From: Planctomycetaceae bacterium
GTDB lineage: Bacteria; Planctomycetota; Planctomycetia; Pirellulales; Pirellulaceae
NCBI GenBank assembly: GCA_015490875.1
Contig: WFWZ01000108.1
Span: 1 to 40,054 of the forward strand
Direction of reading: 5' to 3'
Length of the DNA stretch: 40,054 bases
The notes under the pieces are model-generated. The model did no database searches, was not told the DNA's origin, and saw nothing but the letters and a program-made list of their open reading frames with translations. Within the stretch, counting starts at the first letter, position 1. Each line of letters begins with the position of its first letter. Shown here piece after piece: positions 17,254 to 27,100 of the stretch. Made by a program: the position numbers and the translations under genes.

Positions 17254-20200
17254 ATGAAGAAGTGGACACGAGCGAAGAGGCGGGACCGCAACCATCGCAA
17301 TCGGAGGCGGGGGGGACGAGCGGCCATGCGTCCGGAGCTTCTGGAAACGAGGAATCTCTTGTCGGCAGACTTGCTCCTGACGGTCGCGGACGGATGGGAC
17401 GGGGTGGTCAGTTCTGAGGACCCGACCCTCGTGACCGATCCGGTGGCCTCTCCGGCCGAAGGCGAGCACACGGCGGGGGATCATGATCTGGTTGCATTCG
17501 CCAAGGCGCTCGCGGATTCGGGCACGAAAATGTACGGGGCAGCCTGGTGTCCTGCCTGTACCGCGCAAAAGAAACTCTTTGAGGACGGGGCAGATTTTCT
17601 GCCGTTCATCGAGGTCACCAATCCCGACCGGACGCTCAATCAAATCGGTATCGACAACAACATTACCTCGTTCCCGACATGGGAGTTCCCGGACGGAACA
17701 CGTCTCACGGGCGTTCAGACGCTCGAGACGCTGTCTCAGCGCAGCGGCGTCGACATCCCGACGGGTGTCACGCCATCGATCGCTCCGATCGGTGACAAGA
17801 CCGTCTTCGGCGGATCGCCTCTGCATGTTGCCCTGGACGGATATGATCCCAACGGCGGCCCACTAACGTACACGGTGACCAGCTCGAATCCCTCCCTGGT
17901 TCAACCGACACTCATCACGGGCAACCGCAGCGCACGCATTTCGACGCTCAGCTACGGCGACATGGTGTTTCAGCTCTTCGAGCAGCGAGCGCCTCGGCCA
18001 GCGTCGCGGTTCATCCAGTTGGCCAACGACGGCTTCTACAACGGCATCGAGTTCCACCGAGTGATTGACAATTTTGTGGCACAGGCGGGGGACCCCACGG
18101 GCACGGGCGCGGGTGGCTCGACACTCGGTGATTTCGACGACCAATTCCATGTTGAATTGCAGCACAATCAGGCGGGCGTCTTATCATTCGCCAAAGCAAC
18201 CGACGATACGAATGACTCGCAGTTCTTCATTACGGATGTGCCGACTCGGTTCCTTGACGCCAACCACTCGGTCTTCGGCCAGCTCATCGAAGGCGAAAAG
18301 AACCGCGATGCCCTGACGGCGACCGCAACGGACTCGTCGGATCGACCACTCTTTAATATTCTGATTGACTCGGTGTCCATCTTCGAGGACACCGAAAACG
18401 GCCTCGTCATGTTGTCCGCGCCGGAAGGAGCGTCCGGTGAGGCGGACATTACGGTCACGGTCACCGACCAGGACGGCAACTCATCGCAGCAGGTCTTTCA
18501 TGTCACCGTCGCCCCCGATCCGTTCAACACGGGTCCATTCCTGGCGGACATCGGAGACATTCAGACGACCGTCAATACGCCGGCTCAGTTTCAACTCCAG
18601 GCGATCGACGTCGAAGGGGATCCGGTCCGATTCAGTGGCATCAGGCAGGGTACCGTCGACTACACGTTCACGGTTGATCCCGACACGGGAGAGGTGACGG
18701 TCACGCCGCCGGATGGATACGTCGGCCCGATGGAACTGCTCGTGCGTGTGGCTCCAGCGACGACAAGCAACACGGCCGATCCCTTCGATTCGCAACTCGT
18801 CACGATCAACGTCGTGCCTGCCGTCAACGGCGTCGTCGACCTGACCGATGCTTCGGACACGGGGATTTCGTCGACGGACAACATCACGAATGCCGATCCG
18901 CTTGAATTCCTCGTTTCCGGCGTCGAGGCCGGATCCACAGTGACCCTCTATAACGGCAGCACCGTATTGGGGACCGGGACGGCCAATAACGCCGGCGAGG
19001 TCGTCATTTCTACATCCGGCCTTGGTGCACAAGGTGACGGAACCTATGAGGTCTTCGCAACACAGACGGTCGATGACGTCGAGAGTGCCCCGTTTGGACA
19101 CCTCAACGTGACGATCGATACAACGCCGCCGGGGCCGTTCAATTCGACGCCGCCGTCGGTCGGGCAGGTCGCCACGCCGCTTCAATACGACGCCGACCAT
19201 CCGGATGAAGGCCTTGCCGGGTTCAGTTACGCGCTGCAAGGGGCACCGTCCGGCGTTGTCTTTGACCCGGTTAGTGGACTCCTCACGTGGACCCCCACGT
19301 CCTCGCAGGTAGGCACGCACACCTTCAATCTGATTGCGCGTGATGCGGCCGGGAATGAAAGAACGCAAGAAATATCGATCACCGTTTCCCCGCAGCAGGC
19401 GGATCAGCGCGTGAGCCTGCGACTGGGGGTGACGGACGCCGACGGCGTTCCACTGACCCAGTTGACAGCGGGGCAGGACTTCTTCCTGCGTGGTTTTGTC
19501 GAGGACAAGAACGATGAAGGCGTCTTCGCGGCCTACTTCGACATCAACTATCCGGCGAACCTCGCTGAGGTCACAGGGCCGATCACTTTCTCATCCGATT
19601 ATCCCCATGTCACCTCGGGCGACACGACGACCCCAGGGTTGATCGACGAAGTAGGAGCGACTTCGGGCTCGCTATCGCCGGTCGGTGGCGGCGAGTTCCT
19701 CATGTTCACCGTGCCTATGCGAGCAACCGGTACGGGAACACTGACGTTCACGTCGGACGCTCCCGATGACCTTCCCTTCCATGAAATCCTCGTCTTCGGG
19801 ACGACCGATCCGGTCGACCTGCAGTCGGATGTCTTCTACGGCTCGACTTCCGTATCGGTCGGCGGTGCCTTTACCACGGGGCCGGACTTGTTCAACGTCG
19901 ACGAGGACAGTCAGAACAACCAGTTCGACGTGCTGGTCAACGACACGTTCCTTCCGGGATTCACCGGCGTCCTCTCGATCGTCGATGTTTCCACGCCGTC
20001 GCAAGGTGGCACGGCTACCGTCATCAACGGTGGGGGCTCGATCAGCTACACGCCGGCTCCCGACTTCTTCGGCGAGGAAACCTTCCAATACACGGCGACC
20101 GATGGGACGGCTCAGGTTACCGGTGTCGTCACCGTCCAAGTGCAGCCGACCAACGACGACCCGACGGCCAATGACGATTCGTTTGCCGTGGTTGAGGACT

Positions 20201-21960
20201 CAAGCGAAAACCTGCTCGACGTTCTCCAAAACGATTCGATCGCCCCGGACACTGGCGAAACCCTAAAGATCCAAAGTGTGTCCAGCGGCGACCAAGGGGG
20301 CACGATCGAGATCGGGCCAACCGACGATCACATTCTCTATACCCCAGCAGCTAACTTCATCGGGACGGAGACCTTCACCTACACGATCAGTGACGGCAAC
20401 GGTGGTACGAGTTCGGCCACGGCGACGGTGACGGTTACACCGTTCAATGATCCTCCCGTGGCTCGCAACGATGTGTTTACCGTCGATGAAGACACAAGCG
20501 ACCACCTTTTCGATGTGTTGGCCAACGACGACACGGGACCAGACACCGACGAGACCATCAGCCTGACCGATGTCTTCACTCCCAGTCAGGGTGGCACGGC
20601 GGTGATCGAGAACGGCCAGATCCGCTACTCTCCGGCTCCCGACTTCTTCGGCAAGGAAGAGTTCGAATACGAGATTACCGACAGCAACGGAGCAACCGCA
20701 CGGGGCACCGTTGTTGTGACTGTCAACAACACGAACGATCCTCCGATTGCCAATCCTGATACATTGACCGTCGTGCGAGACGCGGCCGACCAGGTCCTGA
20801 ACGTTCTGGCCAACGACTCGCCCGGGGCCGATCCCCCGGAAACGCTCACGATCCTCTCCGCCTCGTCGCAACTGAACGGTGCTACTGTTTCCATCAGTGA
20901 CGATGGCCAGCGGATCCTCTATACACCGCCGGCCGGTTATACAGGCAACGATACGGTGACCTACCGGATCGCCGACCCCGCGGGTGAAGAAGCCGAAGGC
21001 ACAGCTACGGTCGAAGTCCTCGACTTTACACCAGGTTCGGTCCGCGGCGCCGTCTATTTCGACGTGAATAACGACGGCCAGTTCAACGAGTGGGAAAGCG
21101 CGATCGGCGGCGTCACCGTGACACTTGTGGGGACCGATTTCCGAGGCGAGACGGTCGAACGGACGAGTGTCACCGATGCGTCGGGAGCCTTCGCCTTTAC
21201 CGATCTGGCTCCGGGCAACTATGAACTCATCGAAGAGAGTCTCCCCGGTTTGCTCGATGGGCGTGAGACCGCGGGAACGTTGGGAGGCGACACGTCGCAG
21301 AACGACCGGATCAGCTTCGAGCTGACAGACGGAGCCCAGGCAACAGGTTACTGGTTCGGCGAGTGGGGTCGGCTTCCGCAATTCATCCAGTTGACCGACT
21401 TCCTCGCGTCCACACCACGGACGAGCATCCTCACCAGCTCCTCGCCGACGCCGACCAACGGCGAAGATGGATCGACGCCCCCGAACAGTCCGCTCCAGTG
21501 GTACTCGCTTCGGGGCGACTGGAACGATACCCAGTCGGCAGACTTGGCGTTTTCGTCGAGTCCGGATGGAGTCGACTTGAGCATCGCCGACGGCAACGAC
21601 AACGTGGAACAGACCACACTGGCGATGAACGATGCGCAACGCGTCCATCGACTCGGGGAAGAGCCAGGCAACCTCATGCTGCGGTTCACCGGGCCGCGCG
21701 ACTTCCTCAACTTTGCACCTCGGGCTATCGACGACGGTGCCGTTGACGATGGTGCCGGTGCCGCCGAAGGCGAATCGGTGATCGGCAGCTATACGCCCGC
21801 CGATCTTCCCGATGCCGTCGACGGCTGGATGGCCAGGATCGGCGAAGGGGAAGATGAGGGCCTCTTGGAACTCGACGATCCATCCGTGAGTTTCCACGAC
21901 GACAGTGGTGAGGCGTATGCACAAGCCGTCGACACGTTGCTCATGGATGGCGAACTGTAG
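17254..21960 (+). CDS. Giant secreted protein: thioredoxin-like, cyclophilin, cadherin-like repeats
   Basis: A 1568-residue secreted protein. The arginine-rich N-terminus leads to the planctomycete extracellular motif LLETRNLLSAD (about 28-38). Then come a thioredoxin-like domain with C99-PA-C102 in GAAWCPACTAQKKLF, a complete cyclophilin-type peptidyl-prolyl isomerase domain (about 228-375; FHRVIDNF with Arg267, AQAGDPTGTG, SQFFITD, HSVFGQ), Ig/cadherin-like domains (about 380-710), a cohesin-like domain (about 715-870), four tandem VCBS/cadherin-like repeats (about 880-1258; recurring DVLxND, GGTA and YTPAxxFxGxExFxYxxxD), and a SdrD-B-like domain (about 1259-1370; GAVYFDVNNDGQFNEWE, a Ca-binding-like loop). 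The acidic C-terminal 200 residues are unassigned. Likely surface adhesin or matrix protein with folding and redox functions. The weak ribosome site AGAAAGAGG lies about 12 bases before the ATG. Confidence 0.9.
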   Translation: MKKWTRAKRRDRNHRNRRRGGRAAMRPELLETRNLLSADLLLTVADGWDGVVSSEDPTLVTDPVASPAEGEHTAGDHDLVAFAKALADSGTKMYGAAWCPACTAQKKLFEDGADFLPFIEVTNPDRTLNQIGIDNNITSFPTWEFPDGTRLTGVQTLETLSQRSGVDIPTGVTPSIAPIGDKTVFGGSPLHVALDGYDPNGGPLTYTVTSSNPSLVQPTLITGNRSARISTLSYGDMVFQLFEQRAPRPASRFIQLANDGFYNGIEFHRVIDNFVAQAGDPTGTGAGGSTLGDFDDQFHVELQHNQAGVLSFAKATDDTNDSQFFITDVPTRFLDANHSVFGQLIEGEKNRDALTATATDSSDRPLFNILIDSVSIFEDTENGLVMLSAPEGASGEADITVTVTDQDGNSSQQVFHVTVAPDPFNTGPFLADIGDIQTTVNTPAQFQLQAIDVEGDPVRFSGIRQGTVDYTFTVDPDTGEVTVTPPDGYVGPMELLVRVAPATTSNTADPFDSQLVTINVVPAVNGVVDLTDASDTGISSTDNITNADPLEFLVSGVEAGSTVTLYNGSTVLGTGTANNAGEVVISTSGLGAQGDGTYEVFATQTVDDVESAPFGHLNVTIDTTPPGPFNSTPPSVGQVATPLQYDADHPDEGLAGFSYALQGAPSGVVFDPVSGLLTWTPTSSQVGTHTFNLIARDAAGNERTQEISITVSPQQADQRVSLRLGVTDADGVPLTQLTAGQDFFLRGFVEDKNDEGVFAAYFDINYPANLAEVTGPITFSSDYPHVTSGDTTTPGLIDEVGATSGSLSPVGGGEFLMFTVPMRATGTGTLTFTSDAPDDLPFHEILVFGTTDPVDLQSDVFYGSTSVSVGGAFTTGPDLFNVDEDSQNNQFDVLVNDTFLPGFTGVLSIVDVSTPSQGGTATVINGGGSISYTPAPDFFGEETFQYTATDGTAQVTGVVTVQVQPTNDDPTANDDSFAVVEDSSENLLDVLQNDSIAPDTGETLKIQSVSSGDQGGTIEIGPTDDHILYTPAANFIGTETFTYTISDGNGGTSSATATVTVTPFNDPPVARNDVFTVDEDTSDHLFDVLANDDTGPDTDETISLTDVFTPSQGGTAVIENGQIRYSPAPDFFGKEEFEYEITDSNGATARGTVVVTVNNTNDPPIANPDTLTVVRDAADQVLNVLANDSPGADPPETLTILSASSQLNGATVSISDDGQRILYTPPAGYTGNDTVTYRIADPAGEEAEGTATVEVLDFTPGSVRGAVYFDVNNDGQFNEWESAIGGVTVTLVGTDFRGETVERTSVTDASGAFAFTDLAPGNYELIEESLPGLLDGRETAGTLGGDTSQNDRISFELTDGAQATGYWFGEWGRLPQFIQLTDFLASTPRTSILTSSSPTPTNGEDGSTPPNSPLQWYSLRGDWNDTQSADLAFSSSPDGVDLSIADGNDNVEQTTLAMNDAQRVHRLGEEPGNLMLRFTGPRDFLNFAPRAIDDGAVDDGAGAAEGESVIGSYTPADLPDAVDGWMARIGEGEDEGLLELDDPSVSFHDDSGEAYAQAVDTLLMDGEL

Positions 21961-21988
21961 GGACGCGATGCTCTCGCCGCCCAGCCGC

Positions 21989-23344
21989 TTAGAACTCCGC
22001 GTGCAATCCTACCGTCAACCCGTGCAAGAACAGACTTCCGGACTGGAACGAGAACGCGGGACGGGATTCACCCACGATCGGTCCAGGCACCTGCGTCAAG
22101 TTGAGAACCCGGTCGATCTGTTCGCCGGGGCGGACCACTTTCGAGTAGTAGATAAAGTTGTAGCCGGCTGAGATGGCAAGGTGGTCGCTAAGGTACCAGC
22201 GAGCACGGATGGCGAGTTCGGGAACGGCGGCGAACTCATTTTGGACGTACGTCCCAATGTTGGAAGGCTGCGTGAGGAAGCCTGAGTCGACCGTCGTGGC
22301 GGCGCCTGCCGGTGGCGTGGTCGTCGTCTGGCCGCGAATCGTCACTTCCTCACGCATGTTCCCCAGTCCGACGGAAGCCCGTACCGACAACGCCCCGGTA
22401 CCTCGGTCGTACTCCCAGATCGCTCCGACGACACCCGCGTGGTACTGATTTCGCGTCCCGAAGTAGTCCTCGACCGCCACTCGCGTCCCCACCGGGACGT
22501 TGCCTCCCGGGTCGGTCGACGTCAGTTCGTCGCGGATTCGCAGCGACTCGTCGATCCTCGCCGTCTGGTAGCCGCCGATCAGGTCAAGCCTCCAGCAGTT
22601 CCCTTGGGTCAGCATCATGCGGAGAACCACATCGCCCGCAGCGAAGTCGGATCGAGCGTCCACATCGACCCATCCGGTCGAAATGCCCGGATAGCCGACC
22701 AGACGTGCGTCTTCTGCTGAAGTCGAGATGTTGAAGAAGGGCCGGCCGAGGATCGCATAGTCGTCGGTCGAATAACGGTAACTTGCGTGGTCGTCCTTGA
22801 GCGAGAAAAAGCGGACGACGGCACCGTTGACCTGATAAGGATCGAACCATGTGCCCACCGATACACGGCCACCCGTCCGATTTGCGTCCGTGATCTTGTG
22901 GTTCCCCAAGAGTACCGTCGTCGTCGGCAGCCCGAGCACGCCTGCGTTGGCTTGAGGTGTTCCGGCGTCACTGGTTGTTACGAGCGCCGGAATGTCCTGT
23001 CCTCGCCGCCACCAGAAAAGAGCCTCAAAGTCCGCATACCACCCACCACAGGCCAAACCCCATCCTGGACCGTAGATCGGCCCTGGGGGATAAGGCTCCT
23101 CCCAAATCTCTGGCGAATCCCAGTGGGAGGGAGGGTGTTCTGACAGTATCCCGGAACCCCTTGGCGCAGGGGGCACCGGTTGCGAAGGAGGAGCCGGGGA
23201 CGGGGAAGTGCTCTGGGGCTGATCGCCCTCGGATGAGTTTGCCTTCTTCCACTCGCCTCCGTACGCTGCGGTGGCCAGCCACCCTGTGAGAGCCAACACT
23301 ATGGAACCAACTCCGACCCGCCACCTGTGAATTGCCATCGTCAT
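21989..23344 (-). CDS. BBP7-family outer-membrane beta-barrel protein
   Basis: A 451-residue protein with a signal peptide (IHRWRVGVGSIVLALTGWLA), a proline/serine-rich linker (about 45-75), and then a beta-barrel-like region starting with the BBP7 signature ADFEALFWWRRGQDIPALVTTS. Alternating amphipathic strands, RVSVGTWFD, VDVDARSDFAAGDVVLR, WRLDLIGGYQTARID, end in LFLHGLTVGLHAEF, with the C-terminal aromatic residue typical of outer-membrane barrels. BBP7 proteins are numerous in planctomycetes; function is unknown but porin-like placement is inferred. The ATG at 23344 has AAGGA 5 bases upstream; the frame continues open to 23743 but that part overlaps the VanZ gene in another frame. It is convergent with the giant secreted protein, 28 bases apart. 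Confidence 0.88.
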   Translation of the reverse strand: MTMAIHRWRVGVGSIVLALTGWLATAAYGGEWKKANSSEGDQPQSTSPSPAPPSQPVPPAPRGSGILSEHPPSHWDSPEIWEEPYPPGPIYGPGWGLACGGWYADFEALFWWRRGQDIPALVTTSDAGTPQANAGVLGLPTTTVLLGNHKITDANRTGGRVSVGTWFDPYQVNGAVVRFFSLKDDHASYRYSTDDYAILGRPFFNISTSAEDARLVGYPGISTGWVDVDARSDFAAGDVVLRMMLTQGNCWRLDLIGGYQTARIDESLRIRDELTSTDPGGNVPVGTRVAVEDYFGTRNQYHAGVVGAIWEYDRGTGALSVRASVGLGNMREEVTIRGQTTTTPPAGAATTVDSGFLTQPSNIGTYVQNEFAAVPELAIRARWYLSDHLAISAGYNFIYYSKVVRPGEQIDRVLNLTQVPGPIVGESRPAFSFQSGSLFLHGLTVGLHAEF

Positions 23345-23454
23345 TGCGTCCTTGCTGCGCGGTTCTCCCAGTGGCGGCACACCGGTCTTACCAGCCGCCC
23401 TGTCACAGCTTTTTTCGGACGGAGCGGGGATAACGGTTGAGGAAACTTTAGCGA

Positions 23455-23931
23455 TTAGGACGGGGTTTCCGGTGCTGGTGGCTGAGCCGCCGGTCGTCCG
23501 GCTGTTCGACGGAGCACCCAAAGAATCGTGACCATGGCCATGACCGTTCCAGATCCGGCTCCCACGACGTCCGCGACCCAGTCCCAAACGTCGGGAACGC
23601 GAGTCGGAACCAATCCCTGAAGCCACTCGTCCAGCGCACCGTAGGTCGCTGCGACCCCCATCACAGCCCACGGGCGGAGCCGCCCCGCGCAGACCCACCA
23701 ACTCCAAACGAGTAGAAAAGCTAGGCCCGCAAACGCGACGCAATGATCGAGCTTGTCATGGGTGGCAGACGGAGAAGGCTCAGCGGAGACACTCGGAACG
23801 TGAGTGGCCACCGCCAGCACGCCCCAGTAGACGACGAGCGCCGCCAAAACCACACCGCGGAACCACGTAGGAAAACTGGGAGCGGTATCGGTTGACTGAC
23901 CAGGGCGGTCACACCGAGAAAGGAACGGCAT
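23455..23931 (-). CDS. VanZ-like membrane protein
   Basis: A 158-residue integral membrane protein with about four transmembrane helices and the VanZ signature YGALDEWLQGLVPTR followed by DVWDWVADVVGAGSG, where the conserved acidic residues sit in the last helix pair. VanZ-like proteins are widespread; the founding member affects teicoplanin resistance, but most relatives have no known role, so resistance should not be inferred. The ATG at 23931 is preceded by GGAGAAAG at about 11 bases; a longer frame to 24411 would add a non-homologous leader. It ends 110 bases before the BBP7 gene on the same strand and is divergent from the giant cytochrome gene across about 260 bases. Confidence 0.85.
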   Translation of the reverse strand: MPFLSRCDRPGQSTDTAPSFPTWFRGVVLAALVVYWGVLAVATHVPSVSAEPSPSATHDKLDHCVAFAGLAFLLVWSWWVCAGRLRPWAVMGVAATYGALDEWLQGLVPTRVPDVWDWVADVVGAGSGTVMAMVTILWVLRRTAGRPAAQPPAPETPS

Positions 23932-24190
23932 GGCGTGGGACTTTCTCCGAGGCGATGCAAACAGATAAGTCTTCCTCCACGGTAACACCGCAAGCCTTCC
24001 GTTTCCAGCCACATAGGGGCTTTGTTCCTTGGCCGCTCTGAGCAAATCGACGGCTCCATGGTAAACTGGGGGTTTCCAGTGAACTCGACTGGGAGGCAAG
24101 GTACTCGCGGGTGCAAGATCGCAGCCTGCCGTGGCGACTTCCGGCGTTCCCTTCCCCCTTTCCCCTTCCGTGCTTGCAGGAGACGGCCGC

Positions 24191-27100
24191 GTGGCACCAT
24201 CCTCGATACTTGCTCGATTCCTCGTCCCTTCTCTTGTGACGGGACTCTTCTTGATACCACCACTTTCCCCTGCATTCGGCCAGGAGTCTGATAAGCGACC
24301 AGCCCAAGGGGCCCCCTGGAAGAGCCTTTTCGATGGCAAGACGCTCAACGGTTGGCAGAAAGTCAACTTCGGAGGCCAAGGGGATGTCGAGGTGCGTAAC
24401 GGACAACTCATCCTCCACGAAGGACAGTCGATGACGGGGGTACGCTACCGGGGAGGCTTTCCCAAACTCGACTATGAGATTCGGCTGGAAGCCCAGCGAT
24501 TGGCGGGGAACGACTTCTTCTGCGGACTGACCTTTCCCGTCGGCGATTCGCATTGCTCGTTTATCCTCGGAGGTTGGGGCGGCTCGCTCGTCGGACTCTC
24601 GAGCCTCGATGATCGCGACGCTTCCGAAAATGAAACCGCTCAAGTGATCGATCTCGAGGATCACCGCTGGTACCGAGTCCGGGTGCGGGTGACAGATCGG
24701 GCGATTCAGGTATGGCTCGACGGGAAATCCATCATCGAGGCCGATATTCGAGGGCGAAAAGTCTCGACGCGCCCCGAAGTTGACCTGTGCAAGCCGCTGG
24801 GGATCGCCACCTGGGAGACACGAGCCGCGATCCGCAACATTGCGTATCGGCCGCTGGAACCCGATGTGCCGCCTCCCCATCCTCCCGTCATTGCCCCTGC
24901 CTCCAATGAGCCGCAACTGGCACTTGGCAAGATGCGTTTAAGACAAGGACTTCGCGCCTCGCTCTTCGCCGCCGAACCGATGGTCGCCAATATCGTGGCA
25001 TTCGATGTCGATGACCGGGGACGCGTTTGGGTGTGCGAAACGTATCGGCAAATGCGGGGTGTGGAGGACAACCGAGCTCACATGGATTGGCTGCTGGACG
25101 ATCTGGCCGCCCAGCGAGTCGAGGACCGCCTCGCTTACCTGAGGAAACGATTGGGAGACCATCTGATCGACTACACGCGAGCGGATGACCGAATCCGGCT
25201 CGTCGTCGACACAGACGGCGACGGCAGGGCTGATCGGTCGACCGTCTTTGCCAACCGATTCAATGGACCGCTCGACGGCACCGGCGCCGGTATCCTCGTA
25301 TGGGGAAATGACGTCTTTTATACATGCATCCCGCATCTGTGGCGCCTGCGGGATGAAGGTGGAGACGGGCGCGCGGAACGGCGTGAGCGACTTTACAGTG
25401 GCTTTGGCGTGCGGTTTGCCTTCCGAGGCCATGATCTGCACGGTCTGACCGCCGGGCCCGACGGCCGGCTCTACTTTTCCATCGGCGATCGTGGCTACCA
25501 CGTCCTGACGCCTCAAGGGACGTTGGCCAATCCTGAGAGCGGTGCCGTATTCCGCTGCGAACGCGATGGCTCGCATCTGGAGGTCGTCGCCACCGGTCTT
25601 CGCAATCCTCAGGAACTCGCCTTCGACGACTTCGGCAATCTCATCACCGGTGACAATAACTCCGACAGCGGTGATCGAGCACGCATCGTCTACATCCTTC
25701 CCGGAATGGATGCCGGATGGCGGATGGCCTTCCAGTACTTGCCCGATCGAGGCCCCTTCAACCGGGAGAAGATTTGGCATCCCTTTCACGCCGGGCAACC
25801 TGCGTTCATCGTACCTCCGGTGGCCAACTTCGCCGACGGCCCATCGGGCCTCACCTACTATCCGGGCACGGGTTGGCGGGACGAGTACCGAGGGACTTTT
25901 TTCTTGTGCGACTTTCGAGGCCAGGCCGATTCGAGCGGCATTCGCTCGTTTCGCCTCCAACCTGAAGGAGCCTTCTTCCGGCTGGCCGACGCGCATCAGC
26001 CGATCTGGAAGGTGCTCGCTACCGATGTGACGTTCGGTCCCGACGGCGCCATGTACGTCTCCGATTGGGTCCATGGTTGGCTTGGTGAGAACAAGGGCCG
26101 AATCTATCGCATCGTCGACACAGAGGCAGCGGCCGACCCTCGCGTCGCCGAAGTCGCACGGCTTCTGGCCGAAGGCATGTCGAAACGCTCCCCGAAACAA
26201 CTAGCCAAGCTGCTGGGACATGACGACCGCCGTGTCCGGCTTCGGGCTCAATGGGAACTAGCTGATCGCCAGGACGACACATGCTTGTCACTGCTGATCG
26301 AAACGGCTGAGAGTAGTGCGAACCTCTTGACGCGATTGCACGGCCTGTGGGGGTGGGGACAGATTGTCCGAAGGACTCATGATCCGGAAACCTTGTCTCG
26401 CGCTCTTGCGCTACTCAAGGATGCTGATCCCGAAGTCCGAGCTCACACTTGCGAGCTTTTGGGGGAGTGGGGAGTGACTCAAGTGTGGCAGGACCTTGTG
26501 AGGATGTTGAAAGACCCTTCACCTAGAGTGCGCCTTTATGCGGCTTTGGCCCTCGCCCGATATCCGCGTCCCCAAGTCGCTCCGGCCGTTTTCCGCATGC
26601 TGGCTGAGGCGAACAACCACGACCCGGCGTTGCGACACGCAGGTGTCATGGCACTCGCGGCGACGGCAAAGCCGCTCCTGCTGTGGGAATCATTCCAACG
26701 ACAACCGGAAGCGATCAAGCATTCCAGGGCCGTCCGCCTCGCATTGGCCGTAGCCCTGCGGCGGATGAACTCCCCCATCGTCGCTAGGTTGCTGGACGAC
26801 CCCGATCCGGATGTCGTCGCCGAAGCGGCTCGAGCCATCCACGACGTGCCGATTCCCCGAGCCCTCCCGGCGCTCGCAGAACGACTGAACCGTTCCATCA
26901 TCCGCAGCCGCGACGCGGCTTTGCGTCGAGCGATCAATGCGAATTTCCGCTTGGGCGGGAAGGAGCGTGCTCGGCGGCTCGCGACGCTTGCCGCGGACGC
27001 ACAAGCTCCGATCGAACTTAGACGGGGAGCACTCGAATTGCTCGAGGCGTGGGCCGATCCGGACCCTCGCGATTGGGTTCTGGGGATGTGGCGTCCGCTC

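Noticed and set aside
20263-21924. Long minus-strand open frame of 553 codons
   Set aside because: It lies antisense to the repeat region of the giant secreted protein. Its predicted product has no recognisable domains, while the plus frame shows clear repeated domains.
23345-23743. Longer N-terminus for the BBP7 protein
   Set aside because: The extension precedes a clear signal peptide and overlaps the VanZ gene in another frame.
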